NCBI GenBank assembly: GCA_027365835.1
Contig: DAHXLU010000030.1
Coordinates: 1 to 45,839, forward strand
From: JAJZMA01 sp021850405
GTDB lineage: Bacteria > Chloroflexota > Dormibacteria > Aeolococcales > Aeolococcaceae
DNA length: 45,839 nt
Reading direction: 5' to 3'
This document shows, piece after piece, positions 24,968 through 33,831 of this stretch; positions within the stretch are counted from its first letter, which is position 1, and the number at the start of each line of letters is the position of its first letter. The notes beneath the pieces were generated by a model. That model saw only the letters and a list, made by a program, of their open reading frames with translations, did not search any database and was not told the DNA's origin. A program made the position numbers and the translations under genes.

Positions 24968-26548
24968 ATGGTCCCCAAGAGTGTAGCGCCAGCAAGTAAC
25001 AGGGCTAACACCGCGATGGATGCACTCTCCCGGCTGACGACACCAGATGGTGCCATCTGTGCCAGCGGGGGGCCCCTCTACAGTGAGGCCATCTTTGGAC
25101 GGGACTCTCTGGAAGTGGCTGAGGATATCTCAGGCATAGACCCACAGCGGGCGCTCCAGATACTGCTTTCGGTTGCACGGTTGCAGGGCGTGCGGCAGGC
25201 CAGCCCGGGGCCCAGATCCAGTGAGGAGGAACCCGGCAGAATCCACCATGAGGCAAGGCTTTTGAGTGCAGCCTCCGCGCCAGAGAGTCCAGCTTCGGCA
25301 GCAATCAGGAAGGAGCTCTCTGCGATCTGGGGAGGGACCGATGAGGGCTTTGTTTATTATGGGTCCGCAGATGCAACCCCCCTCTTTGTCCGTGTCGTCG
25401 GCAACCTGGTAAATTCACTTGGAGCTGGGATCCTGGCCACGCCCGTAACGCGCAGGGATGGCAAAACTGTTCCCCTGCGCCAGTGTGCCCTGGATGCTGC
25501 GCTATGGGTCGAGCGCAGGATCAACGCGACTCCAATGGGATTGCTGACCTACAGGAGGAATAACCCACAGGGAATCCAGAACCAGGTGTGGAGGGACAGC
25601 TGGGAGGCGTACCTGCTCCCACCCGGAAAGATGGTGCCGGCAAACTGTCATGTCGCCACGGTGGAGATCCAGGCGCTGGCAGTAGATGCCTTGCGCATTG
25701 CTGCTGACTATTGCACAGACTCAGATGTGAGGGCAGGCGAGCTCAAAACCACTGCAAACAACATACGCATGCGGACGATCCGTCATTTTGCCATGCCCAG
25801 CACCAAATACATGTGTGCTGCTGTCTACCTGGACCCAGACGGTGTCTGCCAACAGGTAAAAATGATCTCCTCAGCGGCTGCGACCCTTCTGGACAGCACA
25901 TTCTTTGAGGGCCCGAATCCTGAGCTGTTTGGCAAATGGCGGGATGCAATCGCAAGAACCATACTTTCACCATCCTTTTTGTGCGAAGCCGGTGTGCGCA
26001 CCCTTGCGAAAGAGCATCTGGCCATGCTCCCGTATACCCCGTACCATGGCAGCGGAACCAGCTGGCCCAAGGAGACCATGGACATCTGCCGTGGCCTCAC
26101 CCGCCAGGGCTTCCCCCAGGCAGCTGCCAACCTCGCCTCCCTGCTGGAGGAGGCAATTCGCGCAAGTAGCGGGTTCCCGGAATTTTTCTACGTCACTCCA
26201 GATGGGGCTGTAGCACATAGCCTACGGCAGCAACAGCGTCGCGACGGAAAAGACACGACCAGGAAAGACGGGGTAATCCTGGGCACCAATCTGCCCGAAG
26301 ATCCGGCGGCCTGGACAGCGTCTGCCGCAGCAGCGCTTGCCGCTGGGAGCCTGGTCACCACAGTGACGCAAAGGAATAGCCTCGACCACACGCTAGCTGC
26401 GAAAGTTGCCAGTATCAGAAAAGCCTGCGCCACACACGATAGCCCTGCTGTCATGGACATTGACACAAAGCGTGGCCAGAGACTAGCCCGCAAGGCAATG
26501 CGTACCGCCAACGGCTTTGTCCCAGTTGATTATCTGCAGCAGCCCTGA
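24968..26548 (+). CDS. Six-hairpin glycosidase, amylo-alpha-1,6-glucosidase-like
   Basis: A 526-residue protein from ATG 24968, chosen because a perfect -10 box sits at 24956-24961. It resembles the alpha/alpha six-hairpin barrels of glycogen-debranching and related glycosidases: GPLYSEAIFGRDSLEV near residue 35 (GRDS is typical of bacterial debranching-like enzymes), TDEGFVYYGSADATPLFVR, QVWRDSWEAY with an acidic pair, and PYTPYHGSGTSWPKET near 360. No signal peptide. The exact reaction is uncertain; with the GH15 and ROK genes it could serve storage glucan breakdown. It lies downstream of the helicase gene but has its own promoter. Confidence 0.72.
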   Translation: MVPKSVAPASNRANTAMDALSRLTTPDGAICASGGPLYSEAIFGRDSLEVAEDISGIDPQRALQILLSVARLQGVRQASPGPRSSEEEPGRIHHEARLLSAASAPESPASAAIRKELSAIWGGTDEGFVYYGSADATPLFVRVVGNLVNSLGAGILATPVTRRDGKTVPLRQCALDAALWVERRINATPMGLLTYRRNNPQGIQNQVWRDSWEAYLLPPGKMVPANCHVATVEIQALAVDALRIAADYCTDSDVRAGELKTTANNIRMRTIRHFAMPSTKYMCAAVYLDPDGVCQQVKMISSAAATLLDSTFFEGPNPELFGKWRDAIARTILSPSFLCEAGVRTLAKEHLAMLPYTPYHGSGTSWPKETMDICRGLTRQGFPQAAANLASLLEEAIRASSGFPEFFYVTPDGAVAHSLRQQQRRDGKDTTRKDGVILGTNLPEDPAAWTASAAAALAAGSLVTTVTQRNSLDHTLAAKVASIRKACATHDSPAVMDIDTKRGQRLARKAMRTANGFVPVDYLQQP

Positions 26549-26582
26549 ATGCAGCCCTTTCTGCAAGAGCCCGTCTGACCCG

Positions 26583-27176
26583 TTACTCTTCTCCGACCAG
26601 CGACTCAGGAATGCTCACAATCCGGTAGGGCAGATCAGAGATATCGTAGTAACGAATAGGCTTTTTCAGCCTTTTGGCGATGCCAATCTGAACTTTCACA
26701 CCAAGGGAGACCGAACCAAAAACCCACATCTGATCGCACCGGACGATGAGATTATTGAATGCTTCCCTGACCATCTCCTTGGGGACAGTATGGAGGAGAT
26801 AGTAATCAAAGAGCATAAAAGGCGTAATCGGAACAAAGCCTTCGTCCAGAATGAACTTGGTAATGTGCTGCCGCCAGTAAAAATTCCGGTTGCTCTGGGC
26901 AACATAGATGAGCTGCCGGGGTCGACGCAGGGTGCGCTCGGCCTGCTCGGCCGCGCTTGCCTTCGGCCGGGGCGCAAAGATCTTCTCCAGAATGTCTTCA
27001 GCAGACTTCTCCTTGGCTGCCCCTGCCACCGTTTCGGTCAGTTCTCCTTCTTCAGGCACGCTCTCCCTCACATTGATGACTGTCGGCCCCAAATGGTACC
27101 ACCAGGGCCGCATCTGGCAGGCGGGCCGTTGCATGCAAGCCTGCCAAGCGAACTCCAGTATCGGCGACCCAGCCAC
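26583..27176 (-). CDS. Nucleoside deoxyribosyltransferase-like protein
   Basis: A 197-residue protein. The first 85 residues are poorly conserved-looking and include an acidic and alanine-rich stretch; the start may be later than ATG 27176. The C-terminal half, RQLIYVAQ onward, is a compact Rossmann-like alpha/beta unit with LDEGFVPITPFMLFDYYL, RCDQMWVFG and GVKVQIGIAKRLKKPIRYY; this pattern of a strand ending before D..WVFG and G...EI-type helix is seen in nucleoside 2-deoxyribosyltransferase/DUF4406-like proteins. Function is not established. It converges with the glycosidase gene across 34 bases. Confidence 0.6.
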   Translation of the reverse strand: MAGSPILEFAWQACMQRPACQMRPWWYHLGPTVINVRESVPEEGELTETVAGAAKEKSAEDILEKIFAPRPKASAAEQAERTLRRPRQLIYVAQSNRNFYWRQHITKFILDEGFVPITPFMLFDYYLLHTVPKEMVREAFNNLIVRCDQMWVFGSVSLGVKVQIGIAKRLKKPIRYYDISDLPYRIVSIPESLVGEE

Positions 27177-27435
27177 GATTGCCGCCCTAGACCGGGTCTG
27201 CGTCTAGCCCACCCGTACGGCTGGGTGGCCCGGAGCGGTAACTACTCCGCAGGACCATGAAGCCCGCAGGGGGGACTCGATGCAACCCCGCTGTAACCGA
27301 TTCGACACCGACACGAGGCAGCACTGGGAGTATCATCAAAGATGTTGGCAGAGCCTCTCTCGGGGGTGTTCAGCCGCGCAACAGACAGTCCCATCGGACC
27401 AGGACCACGACCATAAAGCAGGGGCCAGAAAGCAG

Positions 27436-27819
27436 ATGGCAGAAGACAAGGGAAAAGGCTCGGGACCACCGCAACGGCACGGCAATGCCGCTGCTCCTGA
27501 CTGGTGGAATTCACTCGCCCGCGCTGACCTCCCGGATGATCCTGCCGAGCCAGTTCCGCTTCCCAGGCACAGAAAAATCCGGAAGCTGCGCAAGATCGCA
27601 AGAAAGCCCAGGACCTTCCGAATCGGCGCGCTTGCACAATTCATTCTTCTTCTGGGCATTATGGTAGTGGTGGCGGTCGCTGCAATGATGCTGCCGCCGT
27701 CGATAAATATGACAGTCGGGGTAATCGCTGTCCTTGCTGTATTGATCGGCGCTGGAGTGCTCATGGACAAGCGGGCTGGCCAGACTGGAAAACCTGTGGA
27801 CCGGTATCACCGCCGGTAG
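27436..27819 (+). CDS. Small protein with two membrane segments
   Basis: From ATG 27436 the frame gives 127 residues; it is open from 27280, but that part lacks coding character. A hydrophilic N-terminal half ends in a highly basic stretch (RHRKIRKLRKIARKPR), followed by two hydrophobic segments (about 72-92 and 96-112) with a short PPSINM turn, then a basic tail. The topology would place both termini in the cytoplasm. No family recognised. It lies between two minus-strand genes. Confidence 0.55.
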   Translation: MAEDKGKGSGPPQRHGNAAAPDWWNSLARADLPDDPAEPVPLPRHRKIRKLRKIARKPRTFRIGALAQFILLLGIMVVVAVAAMMLPPSINMTVGVIAVLAVLIGAGVLMDKRAGQTGKPVDRYHRR

Positions 27820-27864
27820 CTAAACGTGGTAGCTCCTGGGCTTCTGTGGCCCAGTAGCGTGGCT

Positions 27865-29679
27865 TTAAAGTGCCCGGATGGCTGCAGCCCTGGGCTGCGG
27901 GTGGATCACACTTCCGGGACCAGCTGCAGTGGTGGCGACCAGGCTGCAGGCCAACGCAGCTGTGCCCGGAGCTACACCAGTTCCGAGCAGGATTCGCTCC
28001 CCTTGCCCTGCCCAGTCATGCGCAAGAAAGGCCGCCATATTTTCCTCGCCATAGATCCCTGCCACGATGGCCGCAGTGACCCAGCCCAGGTACCCATCCT
28101 GTTGCCCAGTGATCTGGCTTGCCGCCTCTGCCATGAGCCGGCAGCCAAGGGAAACCCGCACCAGTGTGTGCGAAAAGAGCGCTACCAGCGCCTCTGCCTT
28201 TAGGGCGTTAGCCTCGAGTATGGTGGCAGCCAGCCCATCCAGAGCCAAAAGCTCCCCCTTCAGGACGGCAGCCAGAGGCTCCAGTATCTGGTTACTGGCT
28301 CCCCGGGAGATCAGCCCTCCAAGCTCCTCCCGGAACCCGCTCCAGAACCCCTTACGCAGGCCCCGCAGCACATCCAGGTGCATTATGTTGCCTGGGCCTT
28401 CCCAGATGGAATGTACAGCCACATCCCGGGCGATCCGGGCAATACCCCAGTCCTCTATGAAGCCATTCCCGCCAATTGCCTCCATGGCGGAGAGTGCTCC
28501 CTTTCTGGCGGTCTCAGTTGTCCAGGCTTTAAGAAGTGGTGTTAGCATCCTTGAGCTGGCCCCCGACTTGCCTGGCCCTCCCTCCTGCTCCAGCGCTTCT
28601 GCTGCCCAGACCGCTGCCGACAGTGCTGCTGTCGATTCGATCTGGAGCCGCGCGAGCGTCTGCCACATGAGAGGATGGTCTACGAGTGGTCTCCCAAACG
28701 TAATCCGCTGGCGGGCATAATCTGTTGCTGCCCGACTGCAGCGGCGAAGCCCCCCTGCAGCAGCAGCCACAATGTCCACCCTCGCAACGTTGATCATGGT
28801 GAGCATCTGCTTCATGCCAAGGTCCAGCCTTCCCACCTGGAAAGCCTTCGCATTTTCCAGCCGGACCTCGCCTGATGGCATAGCCCGGGTCCCAAACTTG
28901 TCCTTTAGCCGATCTATCCAGATGCCATTGCGGCTACCATCCTCCCAGAGCGCTGGCACCAGAAAAAGCCCAAGACCAGCTGTCCCAGGGGCAGCGCCCA
29001 CTGGTCGGGCGGTGGCCAGGACCAGGTCTGAGTGGGGGCAACTTGCAAACCACTTCTCCCCAGAAAGGCTCCAGACCCCATCCCCGAGATCGGTGGCAAC
29101 AGTCTCATTGGCTCCAACATCGGCTCCACCAGCCTTTTCGGTAAGGAACATGGCAGCGGTCTTGTAGGAATCGCCATCCCCCGCGAGTGCCGGGACATAC
29201 CTTGCTGCAAGGACAGGATCTGTATGGGTAAGGGCCCACGCCATCGCATCCATCATTCCGATAGGGCAGCCGGTCTGTGCCTGGTCGGCTTCAGTGATAA
29301 GGCTAAACATGAGTGCCACCATGGGCCTGGAGAGGGGGGACGAAAGCCCTCGCCATCCACTCGTGTGTGCTGAACGCACCAGGCCAAATGACACAACGGC
29401 CTGCTCCAGTTCCCGGTACGCAGGATGAAACCGGATGGTATCTATGCGCTCACCCCGTGGATCGAACCCAAGGAGGACAGGCGGATTCTGCTCTGCCACC
29501 GCTGCGAGCGGCTCGATCACTGAGGGAAGCAGATTCCCCATCTCGGCCAGTGCGTCATATGCAACACCAGTCTGACTGCCGCCATATTGATGCGCGAGCC
29601 ATACCAGCTGTGGATCATCCAGAAACCAGTTGCCTGCCAGAGGATCCGGAATATGATTTTTTCCAGCTTGCGTTTCCAT
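27865..29679 (-). CDS. Acyl-CoA dehydrogenase, AidB-like
   Basis: A 604-residue flavoprotein of the acyl-CoA dehydrogenase family. It starts like AidB (NPPVLLGFDPRGERIDTIRFHPAY near 65-90), then has LTEKAGGADVGANET, SGEKWFASC, DKFGTRAMPSGEV, RQRITFGRPLVDHPLMW and the AidB-type IGGNGFIEDWGIARIARDVAVHSIWEG segment. The extended C terminus also fits AidB, which in E. coli belongs to the adaptive response to alkylation and whose substrate is unclear. ATG 29679 is preferred with AGGAT upstream; the frame is open to 29904, but those residues have no family similarity. No companion beta-oxidation genes are adjacent. Confidence 0.87.
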   Translation of the reverse strand: METQAGKNHIPDPLAGNWFLDDPQLVWLAHQYGGSQTGVAYDALAEMGNLLPSVIEPLAAVAEQNPPVLLGFDPRGERIDTIRFHPAYRELEQAVVSFGLVRSAHTSGWRGLSSPLSRPMVALMFSLITEADQAQTGCPIGMMDAMAWALTHTDPVLAARYVPALAGDGDSYKTAAMFLTEKAGGADVGANETVATDLGDGVWSLSGEKWFASCPHSDLVLATARPVGAAPGTAGLGLFLVPALWEDGSRNGIWIDRLKDKFGTRAMPSGEVRLENAKAFQVGRLDLGMKQMLTMINVARVDIVAAAAGGLRRCSRAATDYARQRITFGRPLVDHPLMWQTLARLQIESTAALSAAVWAAEALEQEGGPGKSGASSRMLTPLLKAWTTETARKGALSAMEAIGGNGFIEDWGIARIARDVAVHSIWEGPGNIMHLDVLRGLRKGFWSGFREELGGLISRGASNQILEPLAAVLKGELLALDGLAATILEANALKAEALVALFSHTLVRVSLGCRLMAEAASQITGQQDGYLGWVTAAIVAGIYGEENMAAFLAHDWAGQGERILLGTGVAPGTAALACSLVATTAAGPGSVIHPQPRAAAIRAL

Positions 29680-29951
29680 CAGGATCCTGTGCTCCCCCTG
29701 AGGCTCAACTCCCACAACATCAGGCCTCCACTCTACACCAGAATGTCGCAGCTCCATCAAAGGTTTCAGCTCTGCCTCCGACCGGCAGTGGGAGCGCCAG
29801 GAATCCAGCTCCCTATGCCAGCCCTGCCGAACCATGTGCGCTCTCCGCAAGAGAGCAACGCCCAACGCTGTGCTCACACCAACAGCGACATGAAGCAGAG
29901 CCATAGAAGCAGGGCCACAGATGGCAACGCCGTATCAATGCAGGGTGGCTA

Positions 29952-29957
29952 TATACT
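29952..29957 (+). promoter_or_regulatory. -10-like element upstream of tRNA-Arg
   Basis: TATACT ends 12 bases before the mature tRNA 5' end, a suitable distance for a tRNA promoter with a short 5' leader. No clear -35 is seen. Confidence 0.4.
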
Positions 29958-29969
29958 CATACTCACTGC

Positions 29970-30045
29970 GCGCCTGTAGCTCAGCTGGATAGAGCACCGG
30001 CCTCCGAAGCCGGAAGCGGGGGTTCAAGTCCCTCCAGGCGTACCA
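29970..30045 (+). tRNA. tRNA-Arg (anticodon CCG)
   Basis: A 76-base cloverleaf with encoded CCA. Acceptor GCGCCTG pairs with CAGGCGT (one G-U at the end), D arm GCTC..GAGC, anticodon stem CCGGC/GCCGG with loop CTCCGAA, so anticodon CCG reads CGG arginine codons. T arm GGGGG/CCCTC around TTCAAGT, discriminator A. Confidence 0.96.
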
Positions 30046-30182
30046 GTGCAATGTCGGCCCGTGGCAAGGCAGGACCCGTTCCGCCCCACTTGCTGCGTCT
30101 GCCGGGGCTACCGTGCGCGGGACAGAAAGCGCCAGGTGCTCCTGGACGCACGCGGAGGGAAAGAAGCTAGAGTCGGGTGTCC

Positions 30183-30809
30183 TTACCCAAGACTACGAAA
30201 GGGGCGCTCCCGGGCAAGGCCAGATCGCCCAAGGCGACTGCTCCCAAGGTCAATGCCAGTGAGCACCTCCCACTGTGCCATGGACCATCTGGCATCCCCA
30301 AGTGCACTGTGGCGCTCAAACTGGGCCGGATCCACCCCGATCCGGCGTGACAGGTCATCGCTCGACCAGGGGGGCGGGCCCGCATTCAGCCTCTGGGCCG
30401 CCCGGGACTCTACCTCGTCCAGTTGATAGTGCCAGTGCGGCACCTTCCCGGCAGCTGCAAAAAGCCTCTCCAGCCACGCAACATCGCTGCGCACGTTGTT
30501 GCCCACGATGACGGCTCCAGCGGTAAATGTGGCGATCCTCTCGACAGCAACCCCTGCTGACACAGGGGCCGGCAGCCAGCGCCTGTTCTTGAGGAAAATC
30601 TCAAGGGGCTTGCCGGGGTCCAGTTCCTTCTCCTCTACAGCAAGGTACAGATGGAGGATGCAAGGGCGACCAGACGATGTGCCACGGATCATGGCAATTT
30701 CGTATGGTCGAGACCGGACCGGGTCCAGGCCGGTGGTCTCGGTATCGACAAACACAAGCGGGTTGCCAGAATCCCGGCCAGGTACCTTTCTGGTCACTAC
30801 TCTTTTCAC
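30183..30809 (-). CDS. DEDDh-type 3'-5' exonuclease (DnaQ-like)
   Basis: A 208-residue exonuclease domain with FVDTETTGLDP (Asp22 and Glu24 coordinate metal), a central NNVRSDVAWLE segment with the second Asp, and HSALGDARW containing the His and Asp that complete DEDDh. Domain length matches stand-alone DnaQ/oligoribonuclease-like proteins rather than polymerase III epsilon, and no polymerase-binding tail is obvious. Its substrate, DNA proofreading or RNA trimming, cannot be decided. The start is GTG 30809; ribosome site weak. It is a neighbour of a small hypothetical gene on the same strand. Confidence 0.85.
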   Translation of the reverse strand: MKRVVTRKVPGRDSGNPLVFVDTETTGLDPVRSRPYEIAMIRGTSSGRPCILHLYLAVEEKELDPGKPLEIFLKNRRWLPAPVSAGVAVERIATFTAGAVIVGNNVRSDVAWLERLFAAAGKVPHWHYQLDEVESRAAQRLNAGPPPWSSDDLSRRIGVDPAQFERHSALGDARWSMAQWEVLTGIDLGSSRLGRSGLARERPFRSLG

Positions 30810-30888
30810 TGCTGCCCCGGGTCCACCCTAATCAGGCCTGCTGCAGCTAATCCCCTGCAGGCTGAGCCCCTGGGATTGCTGGCTGGCA

Positions 30889-31206
30889 TCAGTCCCAGCC
30901 TTCGTCCAGCGGCAGCATGAGTGTGTCCTGAATGTCGTACAGTGCCTCCATCCAGTCCGCTATGGACACCTCACGGGGATGTCTCTCTGCAAGCGGGTGA
31001 GACTCCATTACCACCAGCGACTGCGCGCGCCCGAGCAGGTCAGCTGGGGCACTCTCCTCCTCTGCCAGGTTTAGCTGCTCAAACTCCTCCAGCAGAGCGT
31101 CTATAGCTGTGATCCTGTTGCGGCGGGCGTACCGCTCCTCCTGGCGTAGCTGATCATCCCGCACCTCGCTGCGAATGATTACCCTGGTCTGTTCAATGGT
31201 TGGCAT
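30889..31206 (-). CDS. Conserved-looking small hypothetical protein
   Basis: A 105-residue protein from ATG 31206, preceded by AAGGAG four bases upstream; the longer frame to 31335 is not supported. It is highly charged and helical, with RSEVRDDQLRQEERYARRN then IDALLEEFEQLNLAEEE, suggesting a short coiled coil, and ends SIADWMEALYDIQDTLMLPLDEGWD. No family recognised. The gap to the DEDDh exonuclease gene is 79 bases. Confidence 0.65.
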   Translation of the reverse strand: MPTIEQTRVIIRSEVRDDQLRQEERYARRNRITAIDALLEEFEQLNLAEEESAPADLLGRAQSLVVMESHPLAERHPREVSIADWMEALYDIQDTLMLPLDEGWD

Positions 31207-31391
31207 AGGACTCCTTTTGACAGTATGCAGTTGATCCATAAGGCGTTTGCGACGGAAAGCACAGGGAGCATGCGGATGACCCAGGCTGGGGCAGCAGCCA
31301 CACGGGATGGGCGTTTGAGCCAGACGGGCAACCACATTTCCTGCTGCCCACCCTGGGCCGAGCCGCCAGCTTCGCGGAGCGGAAACCTGGT

Positions 31392-32249
31392 ATGGGAAAC
31401 TGGGCAGCGATGACAGCCGAAGGTTCCTTCCCGGTAGAGCCAGCTGAAACTGCTGGAGACAAAGAGTTCCACGTTGGTGAGACCCGGGTCATCCTGCTTG
31501 AAAGCGTCGCCAGCACCCAGGACGAATTGCGCCGCCTTGCGATACTGGCACCAGGAACTGCCCTCTGTATCGTTGCGCAGGAACAGACTGCCGGGCGTGG
31601 GCGGAGCGGCCGGGAGTGGGTAGCACAAAGAGGCGCAGCGCTGCTGCTGTCCTTCCTGGCAACTCCAGCGCCAGCCTCAGTCCAGATGACACCGCTAGCG
31701 GCAGGGGTCGCTGCCGCAGAAACACTGGCCGAGTTTGGCTGTCCTGTCCGGCTCAAATGGCCAAACGACCTTATCGCAGCACCAGACGGCGCGCGCTGCA
31801 AGCTTGGCGGCATCCTGTGTGAACAGGATGCAGGGCTTCCCGGAAAGGTGCTCGTTGGGATAGGGATCAACCTGCTTGCCGAAGCCGCCCCGCCTGGGCT
31901 TCCGGCTACCTCTGTAGCAGCAGTCGCGGGCCGCGCACCATCCCAGGAGGAGCTTCTCTGTGCCCTGCTGCCCAGACTGCAGCGCTGGTGCTCATTGCCA
32001 CCTTCCTCAATCCGGAAAGGCTGGCTCTCCTGGCAGACTGGCCTAGGGGAAAGCGTCACTGTCGTTATGGGCAAGCGCACCATTGTTGGCGAGGCGCTGG
32101 GTATAGATGAGGCTGGAGCCCTGCTGGTCCGGGAAGGCGATGTCACTGTCACCTGCCCTGCAGGGGATGTGCATCTGCAGCAATCGCCGCGGCACGCACA
32201 GAAAAAAGCAGGGGATGCAGAAGAAACGCCCATGCCCAAAACAATATGA
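31392..32249 (+). CDS. birA: Biotin-[acetyl-CoA-carboxylase] ligase, lacking DNA-binding domain
   Basis: A 285-residue biotin-protein ligase. Motifs: QEQTAGRGRSGREW (biotinyl-AMP loop), RLKWPNDL, KLGGILCE with the catalytic lysine region, and IGIGINLL. A C-terminal SH3-like segment (GESVTVVMGKRTIVGEALGID) follows. There is no N-terminal helix-turn-helix, so it is a class I ligase without repressor function. It should biotinylate AccB, whose gene is not in this window, although accA and accD are. ATG 31392 or ATG 31410 could start translation. Confidence 0.9.
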   Translation: MGNWAAMTAEGSFPVEPAETAGDKEFHVGETRVILLESVASTQDELRRLAILAPGTALCIVAQEQTAGRGRSGREWVAQRGAALLLSFLATPAPASVQMTPLAAGVAAAETLAEFGCPVRLKWPNDLIAAPDGARCKLGGILCEQDAGLPGKVLVGIGINLLAEAAPPGLPATSVAAVAGRAPSQEELLCALLPRLQRWCSLPPSSIRKGWLSWQTGLGESVTVVMGKRTIVGEALGIDEAGALLVREGDVTVTCPAGDVHLQQSPRHAQKKAGDAEETPMPKTI

Positions 32250-32429
32250 GGGAGTGGCGGACATTGAACGTACATTGCACCGGGCACCGGGCCTCTGCAC
32301 CTGGGCTCCTGTTCCCGATCAATTACAAGGGCACGGAGATGGTCCGTGTCCTGTACGCGGAGACAAGCTACGCTACGCTTTGCCGAACATCCCTCCGGTC
32401 TGTATGAGGGAGGAAGTAAAGGTTCAGAC

Positions 32430-32852
32430 GTGGGGAACAAACTGGAAATAAAGCAGACATACATCGTTCCGGCGCGGCTGGAAGACGCGCTCCAGCATCT
32501 GGAGAGTTTCATCCATGTGCCGGCAGCCGCAGGTAGCCTTGAGGAAAGGCTAGAAAAGTCAGTGGGATTTGACACCTCCTCCATCCGGGTCCTAAAGGTC
32601 AATACGAGGAAGTTCGTCGCATTGATGCAGGTTATGGGAAAGACAGCTGCAGGCGTCTATGAACTCTTTCCTGACCCGCAAGGTACCAGGATTGTAGTGA
32701 CGACAGAGACCAACTCACACGTAGCTTCACTGTTTGCCAGGGCACTCCTGAAACTCCCTGCGTTCAAAAGAGAGGGCCAGCGCTGGGCAAAGGAGTTTGC
32801 GGCCTATATTGCTGCGCAAAAAAAGGCGGAAGGACCCGCGCTGGGCGCATAG
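32430..32852 (+). CDS. SRPBCC-like small protein
   Basis: About 140 residues from GTG 32430 (AAAGG upstream); the frame is open to 32346. It begins LEIKQTYIVPARLEDALQHL, a strand-helix start typical of the SRPBCC/START-like fold, continues with alternating strands (RVLKVNTRKFVALMQV; TRIVVTTETNSH) and ends with a long C-terminal amphipathic helix. This shape suggests a lipid- or ligand-binding cavity, as in polyketide cyclase-like proteins. No catalytic residues are evident. The product follows birA by 180 bases and may be in its own unit. Confidence 0.55.
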   Translation: MGNKLEIKQTYIVPARLEDALQHLESFIHVPAAAGSLEERLEKSVGFDTSSIRVLKVNTRKFVALMQVMGKTAAGVYELFPDPQGTRIVVTTETNSHVASLFARALLKLPAFKREGQRWAKEFAAYIAAQKKAEGPALGA

Positions 32853-33250
32853 GCGCATAATGCGCTGCACCGGACCAATGCGGAAGCGACACTCTGGATA
32901 TCGACACGGCTCCAGCTCTGCGGGCAAGAGACAGGAGTGGATGCCTCTCTAGCGAGCCACCGACACCGCATGGCAGACTGCGGCAAGCCACCAGACTGTA
33001 AGACCTCTCGCATCTATCCCCACGATAGGGGTCAGAATCAGGGCGACTATAGGAGCCTGGGTGTGCAGTAGCCACCGGGCAAGCTTCCCAGGGGCAGAGC
33101 GCATCCGGCCGCCAAGGGCAAGTGCCGCAAGCACGGTGCCATACTTTCTGCCCGGCCAGTGTCTCAGTCGCCGGAGCAGTGGGCTGGGAGGACGGCCAGC
33201 GATAAAGGCTGACACCCTGTATAACGCGGAGCGGCGATGACTTGGATCAC
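32853..33250. other. Mostly non-coding gap with a possible small gene
   Basis: The 450-base interval between the SRPBCC-like gene and the cupredoxin gene ends in a leftward terminator (33252-33285). A minus-strand frame at 32949-33215 (88 residues, GTG start, one or two hydrophobic segments near the C terminus) is possible but has a weak ribosome site and no recognised family. Confidence 0.35.
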
Positions 33251-33251
33251 T

Positions 33252-33285
33252 AAAAAAAAAGAGCCCCTCCGGTCTGGAAGGGCTC
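33252..33285 (-). terminator. Intrinsic terminator of the cupredoxin gene
   Basis: On the minus strand GAGCCCTTCC and GGAGGGGCTC pair with one mismatch over ten positions around a 5-base loop (33261-33285), followed by nine T. It lies 17 bases after the cupredoxin stop codon. Confidence 0.93.
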
Positions 33286-33301
33286 CGCTGTATCCAGATG
33301 T

Positions 33302-33694
33302 CTATGAAACGACTATGGTCCCTACCATGCCAGGGTGAATCGTGCAGATGTAGGGGTACTTGCCTGCCTTGGTGAACTTTACCTCCCAGTCGCCCGTACC
33401 AGTGGAAGATGACAGCGAGGATGCACCACCCGAGAATGTAACGTTGTGCGGTACTGATCCCTGATCAACCCACTTTACAACCCCGCCAACCGGGATGGTG
33501 ACAGTCTGGGGAGAAAAGGTAAATGTGCCGTTGCCCGTCTCCTGCACAGTTGCATCGACTGTCCCGGCAACTGTTGTGCCGGCAACCCCATCCGAACTCG
33601 TGCTACTCGAACTGCTGGCGCCACTGCCGCAGCCTGCCAGGGCCGCAGTCAGCACCACTGCGGCGCCAAAACCAACCAGTGAAAACCGTGTCAT
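33302..33694 (-). CDS. Plastocyanin-like cupredoxin lipoprotein
   Basis: A 130-residue type 1 copper protein. The N terminus is a lipoprotein signal with lipobox LAGC (Cys22 lipidated), followed by a Ser/Thr-rich linker. The cupredoxin domain has the ligand set His83 (PHNVTF), Cys117, His120 and Met123 (CTIHPGM). It is expected on the outer face of the membrane as an electron carrier. ATG 33694 has a strong AAGGAGG. It is encoded next to the cytochrome oxidase genes on the same strand, so it could be the electron donor to CoxB; the oxidase subunit II has no fused cytochrome c. A strong terminator follows. Confidence 0.9.
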   Translation of the reverse strand: MTRFSLVGFGAAVVLTAALAGCGSGASSSSSTSSDGVAGTTVAGTVDATVQETGNGTFTFSPQTVTIPVGGVVKWVDQGSVPHNVTFSGGASSLSSSTGTGDWEVKFTKAGKYPYICTIHPGMVGTIVVS

Positions 33695-33719
33695 GCCAAA
33701 GCCTCCTTAACAAATCAGC

Positions 33720-33732
33720 GCGGCAATGCCGC
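33720..33732. repeat. Perfect inverted repeat in the cupredoxin leader
   Basis: GCGGCAATGCCGC (6-bp arms, one central base) lies between the cupredoxin gene and a TACTAT hexamer (33755-33760, minus strand). It may be an operator or a leader hairpin; nothing proves either. Confidence 0.3.
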
Positions 33733-33831
33733 AAGCCTGTCTCCTGTAGTCCCTATAGTAGCCTGATCCGGAGTATCCCCGTCTCGGCAGGAGTCATGGG
33801 TGCATCCAGGCCTGCGTACCGCGCGGCCACA

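Noticed and set aside
31193..32602. Long minus-strand frame of 469 codons
   Set aside because: It runs antisense through birA, whose motifs are intact, and has Ser/Arg-rich composition typical of shadow frames in GC-rich DNA.
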